DNA of 64,000 nucleotides from Nocardiopsis sp. CC223A (GTDB lineage Bacteria > Actinomycetota > Actinomycetes > Streptosporangiales > Streptosporangiaceae), in contig NZ_JASFDV010000031.1 in the NCBI RefSeq assembly GCF_030766825.1, positions 1 through 64,000 on the forward strand, read 5' to 3'. The translations under genes were made by a program, and so were the position numbers. Shown one piece after another: positions 32,750 through 41,550 of the stretch (the first letter of the stretch is position 1; every line of letters begins with the position of its first letter). The notes under the pieces were generated by a model. That model was not told where the DNA came from and made no database searches. It saw only the letters and a program-made list of their open reading frames with translations.

Positions 32750-34459
32750 TCAGATGACGCCCTGCACCACCGACGACGCCCACCGGTAGTCCTGCTTGCC
32801 GACCGCGGTGCGGTGTACCCGGTCCACGAAGTGCACGGTCCGGGGCACCTTGAACCCGGCCAGCCGCACCCGGCAGAACGCCAGCAGGCCCGCCTCGTCC
32901 GGCGCCGCGCCCGCGGCCAGCGACACCAGCGCGGTGACCCGCTGCCCCAGCAGCTCGTCCGGGGCGGGCACCACGATGGCGTCCTCCACCGAGGGATGGG
33001 CCTTGAGCGCCGCCTCGACCTCCTCGGGGTACACCTTCTCGCCCGCCGTGTTGATGACGACGCTGCCGCGCCCCAGCAGCACGATCGACCCGTCCCCGGC
33101 CCGGGTGCCGAAGTCGCCCGACAGCGCCCAGCGGCGCCCCTGGCCGTCGGTGGGGAACGTGCGCGCCGTGGCGATCGGGTCGTTGTAGTAGCCCAGCGGG
33201 ATCCGCCCGGTCCGCGCGATGCGGCCGACCACCGCCGACCCCGGCGGCAGCGGGCGCAACCGCTCGTCCAGCACCGCGATGCTGCCGCCCATGGTGAAGC
33301 TGCGGCCGTCCTGGGAACCGGTCAGCGGCTCCGAACCGCCCCCGGCGTCCGGGCCGATCGCCGAACCGCACACCCCGGTCTCCGAGCCCCCGTAGGAGTC
33401 GGCCAGGGCGATGTCCTCGCGCCAGGCCCGCCACAGGCCGCGCACCGGCGGGGTCAGCGGCGTTCCGCCCGAGCGCACCGCGGACAGCTCGGGGCACAGC
33501 CCGGGCTCGGTGAGCAGGTGCCGGGCCAGCGGGCGGGCCATCGCGTCGCCCACCACCTGGAGCGTGTGCACGCCCTCGCGGTGGGCCAGCGCCACCACCC
33601 GCTCGGCGCGGAAGCTGCGGTCGGTGGACAGCACCACGCGCTTGCCGCACAGCAGCATGCTCAGCGCGTTCCACTGCCCGGCGGCGTGCATCAGCGGCCC
33701 CAGCACCAGCATGCGCTGGGGGAAGCAGGCGCGGGCCCGCTCGGCCACGTCGCGGGGGGAGCGGGCGCGCGGGGCACCGGGCGAGCGGCGCTCGACCGCC
33801 GCCCGGAAGATGTCGGCCTGCCGCCACAGGACACCCTTGGGGTAGCCGGTGGTGCCGCCGGTGTACAGCAGGTAGTGGTCCGAGCCCGAGGTCGGCGGCA
33901 GCGGCTGCTCCCGCGGGGCCGCGGCCAGCGCGTCCTCGTAGCCCACGGCCTCGGGGAAGGCGGCGCGCACGGCCTCGCGCGCCGCGGGCTCCGCACCGTC
34001 CTCCAGCAGCACCGCGTGGCGCAGCCGGGGCAGGTCGGGGCGGACCCGGGCCACCGTCGCGGCCAGGGACTCCTCGGCGATCAGCGCCACCGTGTGGGAG
34101 TCGGCCAGGACGTGGCGCAGCTCGCCCGCCACGTAGCGGTAGTTCACGTTCACCGGCACCGCGCCCGCGCGCAGCACCCCCAGGAACGACTCCACCCACT
34201 CGGCCCGGTTGAAGGACAGGATCGCCACGTGCTCGCCGCGGCGCACGCCCGCGGCCGCCAGGTGCCGGGCCAGCCGGTCCGCGCGTCCGCGCAGCCCGGC
34301 GTAGGAGACGACGCGCCCCCCGGCGACCAGGGCGGTCCGCTCGGGCACCGCGTCGGCGACGGCGTCGAACAGCCGGGTCAGCGAGAACGCGGCGTCGGGA
34401 TCGGCCGTCGCGGGCGGCGCGGCGGTCTGCGGCGCGGCGGGTCCGGGCGATGAACGCAC
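32750..34459 (-). CDS. Acyl-CoA synthetase (AMP-forming, ANL superfamily)
   Basis: 569 residues from a GTG at 34459 with GAGGGAGG six bases upstream. ANL motifs occur in order: the P-loop YTGGTTGYPKGVLW (about 195), YGGSETGVCGS (about 335), SGDFGTRAGDGSIVLLGR (about 430) with NTAGEKVYPEEVE, and the catalytic Lys in HRTAVGKQDYR near the C-terminus. The enzyme should activate a carboxylic acid to its CoA thioester through an acyl-adenylate. The chain length is unknown; the P-loop variant and VNVNYRYV resemble long-chain FadD-type enzymes. It is divergent from rocD. Confidence 0.92.
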   Translation of the reverse strand: MRSSPGPAAPQTAAPPATADPDAAFSLTRLFDAVADAVPERTALVAGGRVVSYAGLRGRADRLARHLAAAGVRRGEHVAILSFNRAEWVESFLGVLRAGAVPVNVNYRYVAGELRHVLADSHTVALIAEESLAATVARVRPDLPRLRHAVLLEDGAEPAAREAVRAAFPEAVGYEDALAAAPREQPLPPTSGSDHYLLYTGGTTGYPKGVLWRQADIFRAAVERRSPGAPRARSPRDVAERARACFPQRMLVLGPLMHAAGQWNALSMLLCGKRVVLSTDRSFRAERVVALAHREGVHTLQVVGDAMARPLARHLLTEPGLCPELSAVRSGGTPLTPPVRGLWRAWREDIALADSYGGSETGVCGSAIGPDAGGGSEPLTGSQDGRSFTMGGSIAVLDERLRPLPPGSAVVGRIARTGRIPLGYYNDPIATARTFPTDGQGRRWALSGDFGTRAGDGSIVLLGRGSVVINTAGEKVYPEEVEAALKAHPSVEDAIVVPAPDELLGQRVTALVSLAAGAAPDEAGLLAFCRVRLAGFKVPRTVHFVDRVHRTAVGKQDYRWASSVVQGVI

Positions 34460-34855
34460 GGGCGGCCTCCCTCTACGGCGGATGCGGCGCCACCGTCCAC
34501 GGCACGGGGCTCGCGGCGGAACGCCGGCGCCGACCGGTTCCGGCCGACGCGTCGATGACTTGTGTGCCGACCGTACCCGTCGGGAAGGGACCCGATCGCC
34601 ACCGGGGGTGTGGACCGCATCACCCCACCTCACGGGCCCGGTCACAGGGGGCGGACGGCCCTGCTCCACGGGCTGTCCGGGGTTGGTGTGACACCCGGAT
34701 TTCGGGCCCGACGGTGCGCCTGTGACACACCTCACCCCTTGTGGGGTCACCGGGTCATCTGCTCAACTCTTGGGGACTCTCCGGCGGGGGCTCTACCGGG
34801 CCCCTCGGTGGGTATCTAGTGTCTGACATCGGTCAATGGTGATCGGAGCGGTTGG
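34460..34855. other. Divergent promoter region, acyl-CoA synthetase / rocD
   Basis: 396 bases between divergent starts. The motif GTGACAC occurs twice in the same direction, at 34688-34694 and 34722-34728, a possible regulator site. TATCTAGT at 34813-34820 is a plausible -10 for rocD. No gene is supported. Confidence 0.45.
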
Positions 34856-36151
34856 ATGAGCAACACCCAGAACCTGGGGCAGGCAGGCGACGCCGGGAAC
34901 CCCGGCGCGACACTTCCCGAACACGACACACCCGCACTCTCCAGCGCGGACCACATCGCGCTCGCACAGGAGCACTCCGCGCACAACTACGCCCCCCTGC
35001 CCGTCGTCATCGCCGAGGGCCGCGGGGCCTGGGTGACGGACGTGGAGGGCGAGCGCTACCTGGACTGCCTGGCCGGATACTCGGCCATGAACTTCGGACA
35101 CCACAACCCCGACCTGCTGGCCGCGGCCCACCGCCAGCTGGACCGGGTGACCCTCACCAGCCGCGCCTTCTACAACGATCGGTTCGGCCCCTGGGTGGAC
35201 GCCCTGTCCCGGATGGTCGGCAAGGAGAAGGTCCTGCCGATGAACACCGGCGCCGAGGCGGTGGAGACCGGTATCAAGGTCGCCCGCAAGTGGGGCTACG
35301 AGGTCAAGGGGGTGCCCGAGAACCAGGCCACCATCGTCGTGGCCGGGGCCAACTTCCACGGACGCACCACCACGATCATCTCCTTCTCCTCCGACCCCGA
35401 GGCCCGCACCGGTTTCGGCCCGTACACGCCGGGCTTCCGCTCGGTGCCCTACGGCGACGCCGCGGCCATCGAGGCGGCCATCGACGACACCACGGTCGCC
35501 GTCCTCATCGAGCCGGTCCAGGGCGAGGCCGGGGTCATCGTCCCGCCGCTGGACTACCTGCCGCGGGTGCGGGAGATCTGCGACGACAACCGGGTCCTGT
35601 TCATCGCCGACGAGGTCCAGTCGGGCCTGGGCCGCACCGGCACGATCCGGGCCTGCGAGCACAGCGGGGTCGTCCCCGACGCCTACCTCTTCGGCAAGGC
35701 GCTGGGCGGCGGCATCCTGCCGGTGTCGGCGATGGTCGCGAACGAGGACGTGCTCGGCGTCATCCAGCCGGGCCAGCACGGCAGCACCTTCGGCGGGAAC
35801 CCGCTCGCCGGGGCGGTGGGGCACACGGTCGTCCGGATGCTGACCGAGGGCCCCTACCTGGAGAACGCGCGCAAGCTGGGCGAGGTGTTCAGCCGCCGCC
35901 TGGAGGAGTTCGTCGGCAAGGGCGTGGTCTCGGTGCGCAGCATCGGCCTGTGGGCGGGCGTGGACGTGGACCCGGCGCTCGCCTCGGGCAAGGAGATGTG
36001 CGAGCGGCTGGCGAGGAACGGTGTCCTGGTCAAGGACACCCACGGCTCCACCGTGCGCATGTCACCGCCGCTGGTGATCAGCGAGGAGGACCTCAACTGG
36101 GGTCTGGACCGGTTCGCCGAGGTGCTGGAGGACCTGCGGGCCGGGCGCTGA
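34856..36151 (+). CDS. rocD: Ornithine--oxo-acid transaminase
   Basis: 431 residues. The class-III aminotransferase layout is complete: SAHNYAPLPVVIAEGRGAWVTDVEG (the OAT-specific start), LDCLAGYSAMNFGH, NTGAEAVETGIKVARKWGY, LFIADEVQSGLGRTG and the PLP lysine in YLFGKALGGGILPVSA. The length and N-terminus fit ornithine aminotransferase rather than other class-III enzymes. It converts ornithine to glutamate-5-semialdehyde, linking arginine breakdown to proline and glutamate. The ATG has GGAG at seven bases. No arginase or P5C dehydrogenase gene is adjacent. Confidence 0.94.
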   Translation: MSNTQNLGQAGDAGNPGATLPEHDTPALSSADHIALAQEHSAHNYAPLPVVIAEGRGAWVTDVEGERYLDCLAGYSAMNFGHHNPDLLAAAHRQLDRVTLTSRAFYNDRFGPWVDALSRMVGKEKVLPMNTGAEAVETGIKVARKWGYEVKGVPENQATIVVAGANFHGRTTTIISFSSDPEARTGFGPYTPGFRSVPYGDAAAIEAAIDDTTVAVLIEPVQGEAGVIVPPLDYLPRVREICDDNRVLFIADEVQSGLGRTGTIRACEHSGVVPDAYLFGKALGGGILPVSAMVANEDVLGVIQPGQHGSTFGGNPLAGAVGHTVVRMLTEGPYLENARKLGEVFSRRLEEFVGKGVVSVRSIGLWAGVDVDPALASGKEMCERLARNGVLVKDTHGSTVRMSPPLVISEEDLNWGLDRFAEVLEDLRAGR

Positions 36152-36171
36152 CCGCCCCGCGGAGCCACGCG

Positions 36172-36204
36172 CGGAGCCCGCCCCCGGCCCGGGGGCGGGC
36201 TCCG
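36172..36204. terminator. Near-perfect palindromic terminator
   Basis: CGGAGCCCGCCCCCGG pairs with CCGGGGGCGGGCTCCG around a single central base (in practice a short loop). It lies between the convergent rocD and SGNH genes. Confidence 0.8.
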
Positions 36205-36225
36205 CCGCGTTCGGCCGGGGTACGG

Positions 36226-37599
36226 TCAGCCGCCCGCCTCGTTGACGGGGGCGTCCGCGTCGGGGGACTCCGACGGCGACGCGGAGGGCTCCTCGGAGGA
36301 GGACGCGGCGGCGGAGGGCTCGCCCGAGGGCTCGTGCACCGGGTCCAGCGGTCCGCCCAACTCGGTGTACAGCAGCGACTCGTCCACCCGCTCCAGGGTC
36401 TCCCGCGACACGTACAGCACACGTTCGGGACCCTCGACGATCTGTAGGCGCACCCGCTCGGCGATCGACATCTGCCCCTGGGCGGTGGGGTGGAACGTCG
36501 CCCGGTCCACCCTCAGGCCCTCGCCGAACCGGCCCAGCACGATCCCGTTCAGCCAGGCCTCCTCGGCGTTGACCTCGTGGCCGGTGAACGCGGAGAAGGT
36601 GTTGACGTACTCCACGCTGCCGGTGCCCCGGGACCCGTAGACGTCGCCGTCGGCCCGGTACACCGCGTCCCGGATGCGCTCGTTGAACCGCTCGGCGACC
36701 CCGTTGAGCCACAGCTGGTCGTCGACGGTCAGCGTGTAGTACATCGCCGACGGCTCCTCCGGGAACAGCCGCGGGTAGCCCAGCACCAGCAGGCGCGCGT
36801 CGGGGGCGCGTTCGCGGATCTCCGCGATGACCGTGCCCAGGGTCTCCTCGAACTGCCGCATCCGCTTGTCGATGTCCTCCTCCTGCTCGGTGCAGACGCC
36901 GTTCTCCAGCAGCGGCATCCGCACCATGCAGGTGCGCAGCACCGGGATGAACCCCAGGTCGTTGCCGCCGATCCCGAGCGTCACCAGGGAGGTGTGCGCG
37001 GTGACCCGCTCGATCTGGGACTCGGGGGTGCCCAGTTCGTCGAGCATCTGCCAGCCCCTGTGGCTGCTGCACGCGTAGAAGGCCAGGGAACCGGCGAAGT
37101 CGAACTCGTCCTCGATGAGGTAGGCGTAGGCGTTGGACGAGCGCCAGCAGCCGCCGGGCACCGCGGTCTCGGGCGCGTAGTCGCCCGCGCCGTCGCCGGA
37201 GGAGTAGGAGTCGCCCAGGGCCACGTAGTTGCCCCACAGGGCACCGTCCAGGGGGGTCACCCGCTCCCGCCAGTCGGTCTGCTCCTCCTCGGTGATCGGG
37301 GGCAGCTCCTGGGCCGGGCACACGCCACCGGTGATCTCGCACCACAGGGAGCGCAGGGAGTCGCGGCCGCCGGGAACGGTGAGCGTGACGATGAGGCACA
37401 GGACCAGCACCAGGGACACGCCGACGGCGATCCGGGTGCGCAGCCGGGTCCGGCGGCGCGGGGCCGGCGCGGTGTCCCCGCCGTTCCCGGTGCCTGCGGC
37501 GGTCTCCTCGGGCCCACTCCCGGTGTTCTCGGGAGGGGCCGGGTCCGGGGTCTCCCCGGGGGTTCCGGGCACCTCGTCACCGGTGGGCACCGCCGCCAC
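36226..37599 (-). CDS. Membrane-anchored SGNH/GDSL hydrolase
   Basis: 457 residues. A Pro/Glu/Gly-rich cytoplasmic tail (1-52) precedes one membrane helix (about 55-73), then an extracellular SGNH domain. The motifs are block I VALGDSYSSGDGA (about 125), block III LGIGGNDLGF (about 208) and the terminal His in ATFHPTAQGQ (about 375). Six cysteines suggest an exported, disulfide-bonded enzyme like actinobacterial lipases and esterases. The C-terminal 45 residues are a Ser/Pro/Glu tail. The substrate is an ester of unknown kind. The GTG start lies close to GGGGAGG; another GTG three codons in is possible. Confidence 0.9.
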   Translation of the reverse strand: MAAVPTGDEVPGTPGETPDPAPPENTGSGPEETAAGTGNGGDTAPAPRRRTRLRTRIAVGVSLVLVLCLIVTLTVPGGRDSLRSLWCEITGGVCPAQELPPITEEEQTDWRERVTPLDGALWGNYVALGDSYSSGDGAGDYAPETAVPGGCWRSSNAYAYLIEDEFDFAGSLAFYACSSHRGWQMLDELGTPESQIERVTAHTSLVTLGIGGNDLGFIPVLRTCMVRMPLLENGVCTEQEEDIDKRMRQFEETLGTVIAEIRERAPDARLLVLGYPRLFPEEPSAMYYTLTVDDQLWLNGVAERFNERIRDAVYRADGDVYGSRGTGSVEYVNTFSAFTGHEVNAEEAWLNGIVLGRFGEGLRVDRATFHPTAQGQMSIAERVRLQIVEGPERVLYVSRETLERVDESLLYTELGGPLDPVHEPSGEPSAAASSSEEPSASPSESPDADAPVNEAGG

Positions 37600-37639
37600 C
37601 GCCTCCCCTGTTCTCCGATGGTCTGTCTCGGCCTTGAGA

Positions 37640-38917
37640 CTACCCGGGGCGGCCCGCGGCGATGACGCCCACGGCCCTGCGGATCTCGGCTCCGGTGAGG
37701 TCGGCCCGGGCGGTCAGCCGCAGGCGCGAGCGGCCGTCGGGCACCGACGGCGGACGGAAGCAGCCCACCCGCACCCCGGCGGCCAGGCAGTGGGCCCGCC
37801 AGCGCACCGCCGCGTCCGGGGACGGCGCGGTCACCGACACCACCGCGGCGTCGGGGGAGGTCGCCTCCAGGCCGTGCTCGCGCAGGCCGGCGCAGAGCAG
37901 CCGGGCGTTCTCGCGCACCGCCTCCGCACGCTCGGGTTCGGAGCGCAGCAGGCGCAGCGCGGCCAGCGCCGCGGCCGCCGAGGCCGGCGCGAGCCCGGTG
38001 TCGAAGATGAACGTGCGGGCGGTCTCCACCAGGTGCCGGACCACCCGGTCCGGGCCCAGCACGGCACCGCCCTGGGCGGCCAGCGCCTTGGAGAGGGTGA
38101 CCGAGACCACCACGTCGTCGGGGGTCGGGGACAGCCCGGCCGCGGCCGGCGCGCCCCGGCCGCCCGGGCCGACCACGCCGAACCCGTGCGCGTCGTCCAA
38201 CAGCAGGGCGCCGCCCGCCGCCCGGGCCGCCCGGTGCAGGGCGGCCGTGTCGACGAGGTCGCCGTCCACGGAGAAGACGGTGTCGCTGACGACCAGGGAC
38301 CGGGACCCGGGGCCGCCCCCGTGGGACTCCAGGACGCGCGCCGCCGCGGCCGGGTCGCCGTGGTCGAACAGCTCCACCCGCGCACCGCCCGCCCGGGCCA
38401 GCCGGGCGGCGTCGATCAGGGAGGCGTGGTTGTGGCGGTCGCACACCAGCAGCGGGGCCGGGGCGTCGGCGCCTGACCCGGGCACCCGGGCGGTCAGCGC
38501 GGTGAGCATCGCCAGGTTGGCGGTGTAGCCGGAGGAGAACACCAGGGCCGACTCGGTCCCGGCGAAGTCGGCCAGCTCACGCTCCAGCTCGTGGTGGAGC
38601 TCGGTGTCGCCGGTGACCAGGCGCGAACCGCCCGCACCGGTGCCCCAGCGCCGCAGCGCCGCCTCGGCGGCGGCGGTCACCCGCGGGTGGCGCAGCAGCC
38701 CCAGGTAGTCGTTGCCGGCCAGGTCCAGCACGTCCTCGGCGGCCGGGCGCGGCACGACCCGGCGCGACAGGCCCGACCGGGCCCGCGCCCGGGCGGCCTG
38801 CGACAGCCAGGAGAAGGGGTGCGGTGCCGACGGACCCGTCGGCCCGGAGGCCGGTCCCGCGCTCCGGGAGCGGAGCGTCCACGGGCGGCGGGGCGGGAAC
38901 AGGGCGGTGCCGTCCAT
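37640..38917 (-). CDS. bioF: 8-amino-7-oxononanoate synthase
   Basis: 425 residues, longer than typical BioF (about 385) because of a Ser/Pro-rich N-terminal extension of about 45. The core is clear: [58 protein letters not shown] and the PLP lysine in [14 protein letters not shown]. It condenses pimeloyl-ACP/CoA with alanine, the first step of the biotin ring pathway. The ATG at 38917 has AAGGAG at nine bases. It is divergent from bioA-bioD, with a BioQ-like palindrome between. Confidence 0.93.
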   Translation of the reverse strand: MDGTALFPPRRPWTLRSRSAGPASGPTGPSAPHPFSWLSQAARARARSGLSRRVVPRPAAEDVLDLAGNDYLGLLRHPRVTAAAEAALRRWGTGAGGSRLVTGDTELHHELERELADFAGTESALVFSSGYTANLAMLTALTARVPGSGADAPAPLLVCDRHNHASLIDAARLARAGGARVELFDHGDPAAAARVLESHGGGPGSRSLVVSDTVFSVDGDLVDTAALHRAARAAGGALLLDDAHGFGVVGPGGRGAPAAAGLSPTPDDVVVSVTLSKALAAQGGAVLGPDRVVRHLVETARTFIFDTGLAPASAAAALAALRLLRSEPERAEAVRENARLLCAGLREHGLEATSPDAAVVSVTAPSPDAAVRWRAHCLAAGVRVGCFRPPSVPDGRSRLRLTARADLTGAEIRRAVGVIAAGRPG

Positions 38918-38991
38918 GGCGGGTGCTCCTTCGGTGCGGGGAACGGGGCGTCGCGTGACTCCGAGGGGGTGGGACGACGGGGAGGGCCGGT

Positions 38992-39049
38992 GCACGAAGG
39001 GACCGACCCAGCGGCGGCCAATCCCGCTGGGGCGGTCCGGTCCTCGTGC
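38992..39049. other. Long stem-loop in the bioF-bioA control region
   Basis: 39000-39014 pairs with 39024-39038 (one mismatch in 15), and an outer GCACGA/TCGTGC pair (38992-38997, 39044-39049) extends it. It lies between the divergent bioF and bioA starts. It could be a leader structure of bioF or a barrier between the divergent transcripts; it has no U-tract. Confidence 0.55.
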
Positions 39050-39112
39050 CAGGGAGGCGCTACCGACTCTGCCCGGTGCCCGCCCCCCGCGTCACCGGTG
39101 GAAGCCCACAAA

Positions 39113-39127
39113 GTTCGGACACCGAAC
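39113..39127. promoter_or_regulatory. BioQ-like palindromic operator
   Basis: GTTCGG-ACA-CCGAAC is a perfect 6-3-6 palindrome, 54 bases before bioA. Its GAAC/GTTC half-sites and position resemble sites of BioQ, the TetR-type biotin repressor of actinobacteria. The regulator gene is not in the window, so the assignment is by analogy. Confidence 0.55.
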
Positions 39128-39181
39128 CTGGTAGGTCTGCACGGATCCGGTCCGCGCCCCGTGCCGGAAAAATGGGACCAC

Positions 39182-40444
39182 ATGACGCCTGAGTGGATAC
39201 GTTCCGTCGACCGAGCCCACCTGTGGCACCCCTACGCGACCCTGCCCGCCGCCGAACCGCCCCTGGTGGTGACCGGGGCGCAGGGGGCGCGGCTGCGCCT
39301 GTGGGACGGGGAGCGCGAACACGAGGTCGTCGACGGCATGTCCTCCTGGTGGTCGGCGATCCACGGCTACCGCCACCCGGTCCTGGACGCCGCGCTGCGC
39401 GCACAGGCCGACGACTTCAGCCACGTGATGTTCGGCGGGCTCACCCACGGCCCGGCGGCCGAACTGGCCGACCTGCTGGTGGAGATCACCCCCGAACCGC
39501 TGCGCCACGTGTTCCTCGCCGACTCCGGTTCGGTCGCCGTCGAGGTGGCCATGAAGATGTGTTTGCAGTACCACCGCTCCCGCGGGGAGGCGGGCCGCAG
39601 CCGGTTCCTCACCTGGCGGGGCGGCTACCACGGGGACACCTTCCACGCCATGAGCGTGTGCGACCCCGAGGGCGGCATGCACGCCCTGTGGGGGGACGTG
39701 CTGCCCGGGCAGGTGTTCGCGCCCGCGCCGCCGGCCGAGTACGACCCCGGGCACACCGACGAGGTGGCCGCCCTGGCCGCGCGGCACTCCCGCGAGCTCG
39801 CCGGGATCATCGTGGAGCCCCTGGTGCAGGGCGCCGGGGGCATGCGCTTCCATGATCCGCGGCACCTGAAGGACCTGCGGGCCCTGGCCGACGAGCACGG
39901 CGTGCCGCTGGTCTTCGACGAGATCGCCACCGGGTTCGGGCGCACCGGGGACCTGTTCGCCGCCGACACCGCCGGGGTCGCGCCCGACATCATGTGCCTG
40001 GGCAAGGCGCTGACCGGCGGCTACCTCACCCTGGCCGCGGTGCTGTGCACGGAACGGGTGTCGGGCACGATCGCCCGGGGCGAGGTGCCGGTGCTGGCGC
40101 ACGGACCCACGTTCATGGCCAACCCGCTGGCCTGCGCCGTCGCGGTCGCCTCGGTCCGGCTGCTGCTGGAGTCGGGCTGGCGGGAGGCCGTCGCCCGCGT
40201 CGAACGCGGATTGCGGGCCGGGCTGGCCGGGATCCCCGGCGCCCGGGTGCGCGGCGCGATCGGGGTGATCGAACTCCGGGAGCCGGTGAGGATGCGCGAG
40301 GCGTCCCGCGCGGCCCTGGAGGCGGGTGTGTGGCTGCGACCGTTCCGGAACCTGGTCTACGCCATGCCCCCGTACGTGTGCACCGACGCGGAGGTCGCCG
40401 CGGTGACGGCGGGCATGGTGGCGGCCGCGGAGGCGTCCCGATGA
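39182..40444 (+). CDS. bioA: Adenosylmethionine--8-amino-7-oxononanoate transaminase
   Basis: 420 residues, normal BioA length. The start [12 protein letters not shown] is a BioA hallmark. Also present are [48 protein letters not shown] and the PLP lysine in [15 protein letters not shown]. It moves an amino group from S-adenosylmethionine to KAPA, giving DAPA. Its stop overlaps the bioD start (ATGA), so the two are translationally coupled. Confidence 0.96.
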   Translation: MTPEWIRSVDRAHLWHPYATLPAAEPPLVVTGAQGARLRLWDGEREHEVVDGMSSWWSAIHGYRHPVLDAALRAQADDFSHVMFGGLTHGPAAELADLLVEITPEPLRHVFLADSGSVAVEVAMKMCLQYHRSRGEAGRSRFLTWRGGYHGDTFHAMSVCDPEGGMHALWGDVLPGQVFAPAPPAEYDPGHTDEVAALAARHSRELAGIIVEPLVQGAGGMRFHDPRHLKDLRALADEHGVPLVFDEIATGFGRTGDLFAADTAGVAPDIMCLGKALTGGYLTLAAVLCTERVSGTIARGEVPVLAHGPTFMANPLACAVAVASVRLLLESGWREAVARVERGLRAGLAGIPGARVRGAIGVIELREPVRMREASRAALEAGVWLRPFRNLVYAMPPYVCTDAEVAAVTAGMVAAAEASR

Positions 40445-41121
40445 TCCTCGTGGTGACCGGCACCGGGACCGGTGTGGGCAAGACCGTGGCGACCGCGGCG
40501 CTGGCCGCCGTGGCCGGCGGCCGGGTCGCGGTGCTCAAGCCCGCCCAGACCGGGGTGGGGCGGGGCGAGCCCGGCGACGTGCACACCGTCGCCGCCCTGG
40601 TCCCCTCGGTGACCCCGGTCGAACTGGCCCGCTACCCCGAGCCGCTGGCCCCCGCCACCGCGGCCGCCCGTGCGGGGCTGCCCCCGGTGCGCGCCGAGGG
40701 CGTCGCCGACGCCGCCCGCGCCCTGGAGGGCGACCACGGCCTGGTCCTCATCGAGGGCGCCGGCGGCCTGCTGGTGCGGCTGAACGCCGAGGGCCAGACC
40801 CTGGCCGACGTCGCCGTGCTGCTGGACGCCCCCGTCCTCGTCGTGGCGCGGGCCGGGCTGGGCACGCTCAACGAGGTGGCGCTCACCGCCGAGGCGCTGC
40901 GCGCGCGGGGGCTGCGCCCGGCCGGGGTGGTCATCGGTTCGTGGCCGACAGAGCCCGATCTGGCGATGCGGTGCAATCTGGGCGACCTGCCGACGATGGG
41001 CGCGGGGCCGGTCGTCGGGGCGCTGCCGCAGGGGTGCGCCGACCAGGACCCCCACTCCTTCGCGGAGACGGCGCGGCGAGCCCTGCCCCACTGGCGGCCG
41101 GGACCGGCGACGCGAGGGTGA
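40441..41121 (+). CDS. bioD: Dethiobiotin synthetase
   Basis: 226 residues. The P-loop [17 protein letters not shown] opens the protein. KPAQTG provides the conserved Lys, and [16 protein letters not shown] is the family motif for the carbamate and ATP site. It closes the ureido ring of dethiobiotin from DAPA, CO2 and ATP. The ATG overlaps bioA by four bases. The last 190 bases overlap the end of the convergent DUF3291 gene. bioB is not in the window. Confidence 0.96.
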   Translation: MILVVTGTGTGVGKTVATAALAAVAGGRVAVLKPAQTGVGRGEPGDVHTVAALVPSVTPVELARYPEPLAPATAAARAGLPPVRAEGVADAARALEGDHGLVLIEGAGGLLVRLNAEGQTLADVAVLLDAPVLVVARAGLGTLNEVALTAEALRARGLRPAGVVIGSWPTEPDLAMRCNLGDLPTMGAGPVVGALPQGCADQDPHSFAETARRALPHWRPGPATRG

Positions 41122-41473
41122 ACGCCCGCGGGCCGGGTCCGTGGGCGCGCAGGTGCTCCTCGCGCCCGCGGACCTCCTCCGGCCCGGGCCCGCCCGCCGA
41201 CCACCACAGGGTGCGCTCCACCACGGGGAAGGCGCCGTGCCGCCCGCGGTGCTCCACGAGCAGGCGGTGCGTCCGCTCCACGAAGGCCCGCAGGGCCACC
41301 GGGTCCCGCCACAGGGACACGATGCGGACCTCGTTCTCCGTGCCGGAGGAGTCCACTTCGGTGATGTGGCCCTCGGTGGACCGCGCCTGCACCCGAAGCG
41401 CCTCCACCAACGGGCCGAGGTGATCGCCCCGGAGCACCCTGGATTCGGCCAGGGCCAAAGATTGGTCTGTCAT
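40931..41473 (-). CDS. DUF3291 domain protein
   Basis: 180 residues from an ATG with GAGGAG five bases upstream. Residues 1-125 fit DUF3291 (LWRDPVALRAFVERTHRLLVEHRGRHGAFPVVERTLWW, then GPGPRAFTL), a dimeric alpha-beta barrel fold related to monooxygenases but of unknown function. After residue 125 the frame continues as a low-complexity Arg/Pro/Ala tail that is antisense to the end of bioD; this tail may simply reflect stop-codon loss in GC-rich DNA. It is divergent from the MocR-type regulator, a likely controller. Confidence 0.75.
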   Translation of the reverse strand: MTDQSLALAESRVLRGDHLGPLVEALRVQARSTEGHITEVDSSGTENEVRIVSLWRDPVALRAFVERTHRLLVEHRGRHGAFPVVERTLWWSAGGPGPEEVRGREEHLRAHGPGPRAFTLASPVPAASGAGLAAPSPRRSGGPGRRTPAAAPRRPAPRPSSAGRPDCTASPDRALSATNR

Positions 41474-41505
41474 CACGACTCCTCTTCGAGGTCCATTTCT
41501 GTCAG

Positions 41506-41517
41506 TATGGATATGGA
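41506..41517. promoter_or_regulatory. Tandem TATGGA repeat in the MocR-DUF3291 divergent promoter
   Basis: TATGGA occurs twice head to tail in the 77-base space between the divergent genes. MocR-type regulators commonly bind direct repeats, so this is a candidate site; it is short and unproven. Confidence 0.35.
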
Positions 41518-41550
41518 GAGAAGCGACGCACAGGGCCAATGGAGGCGGTA

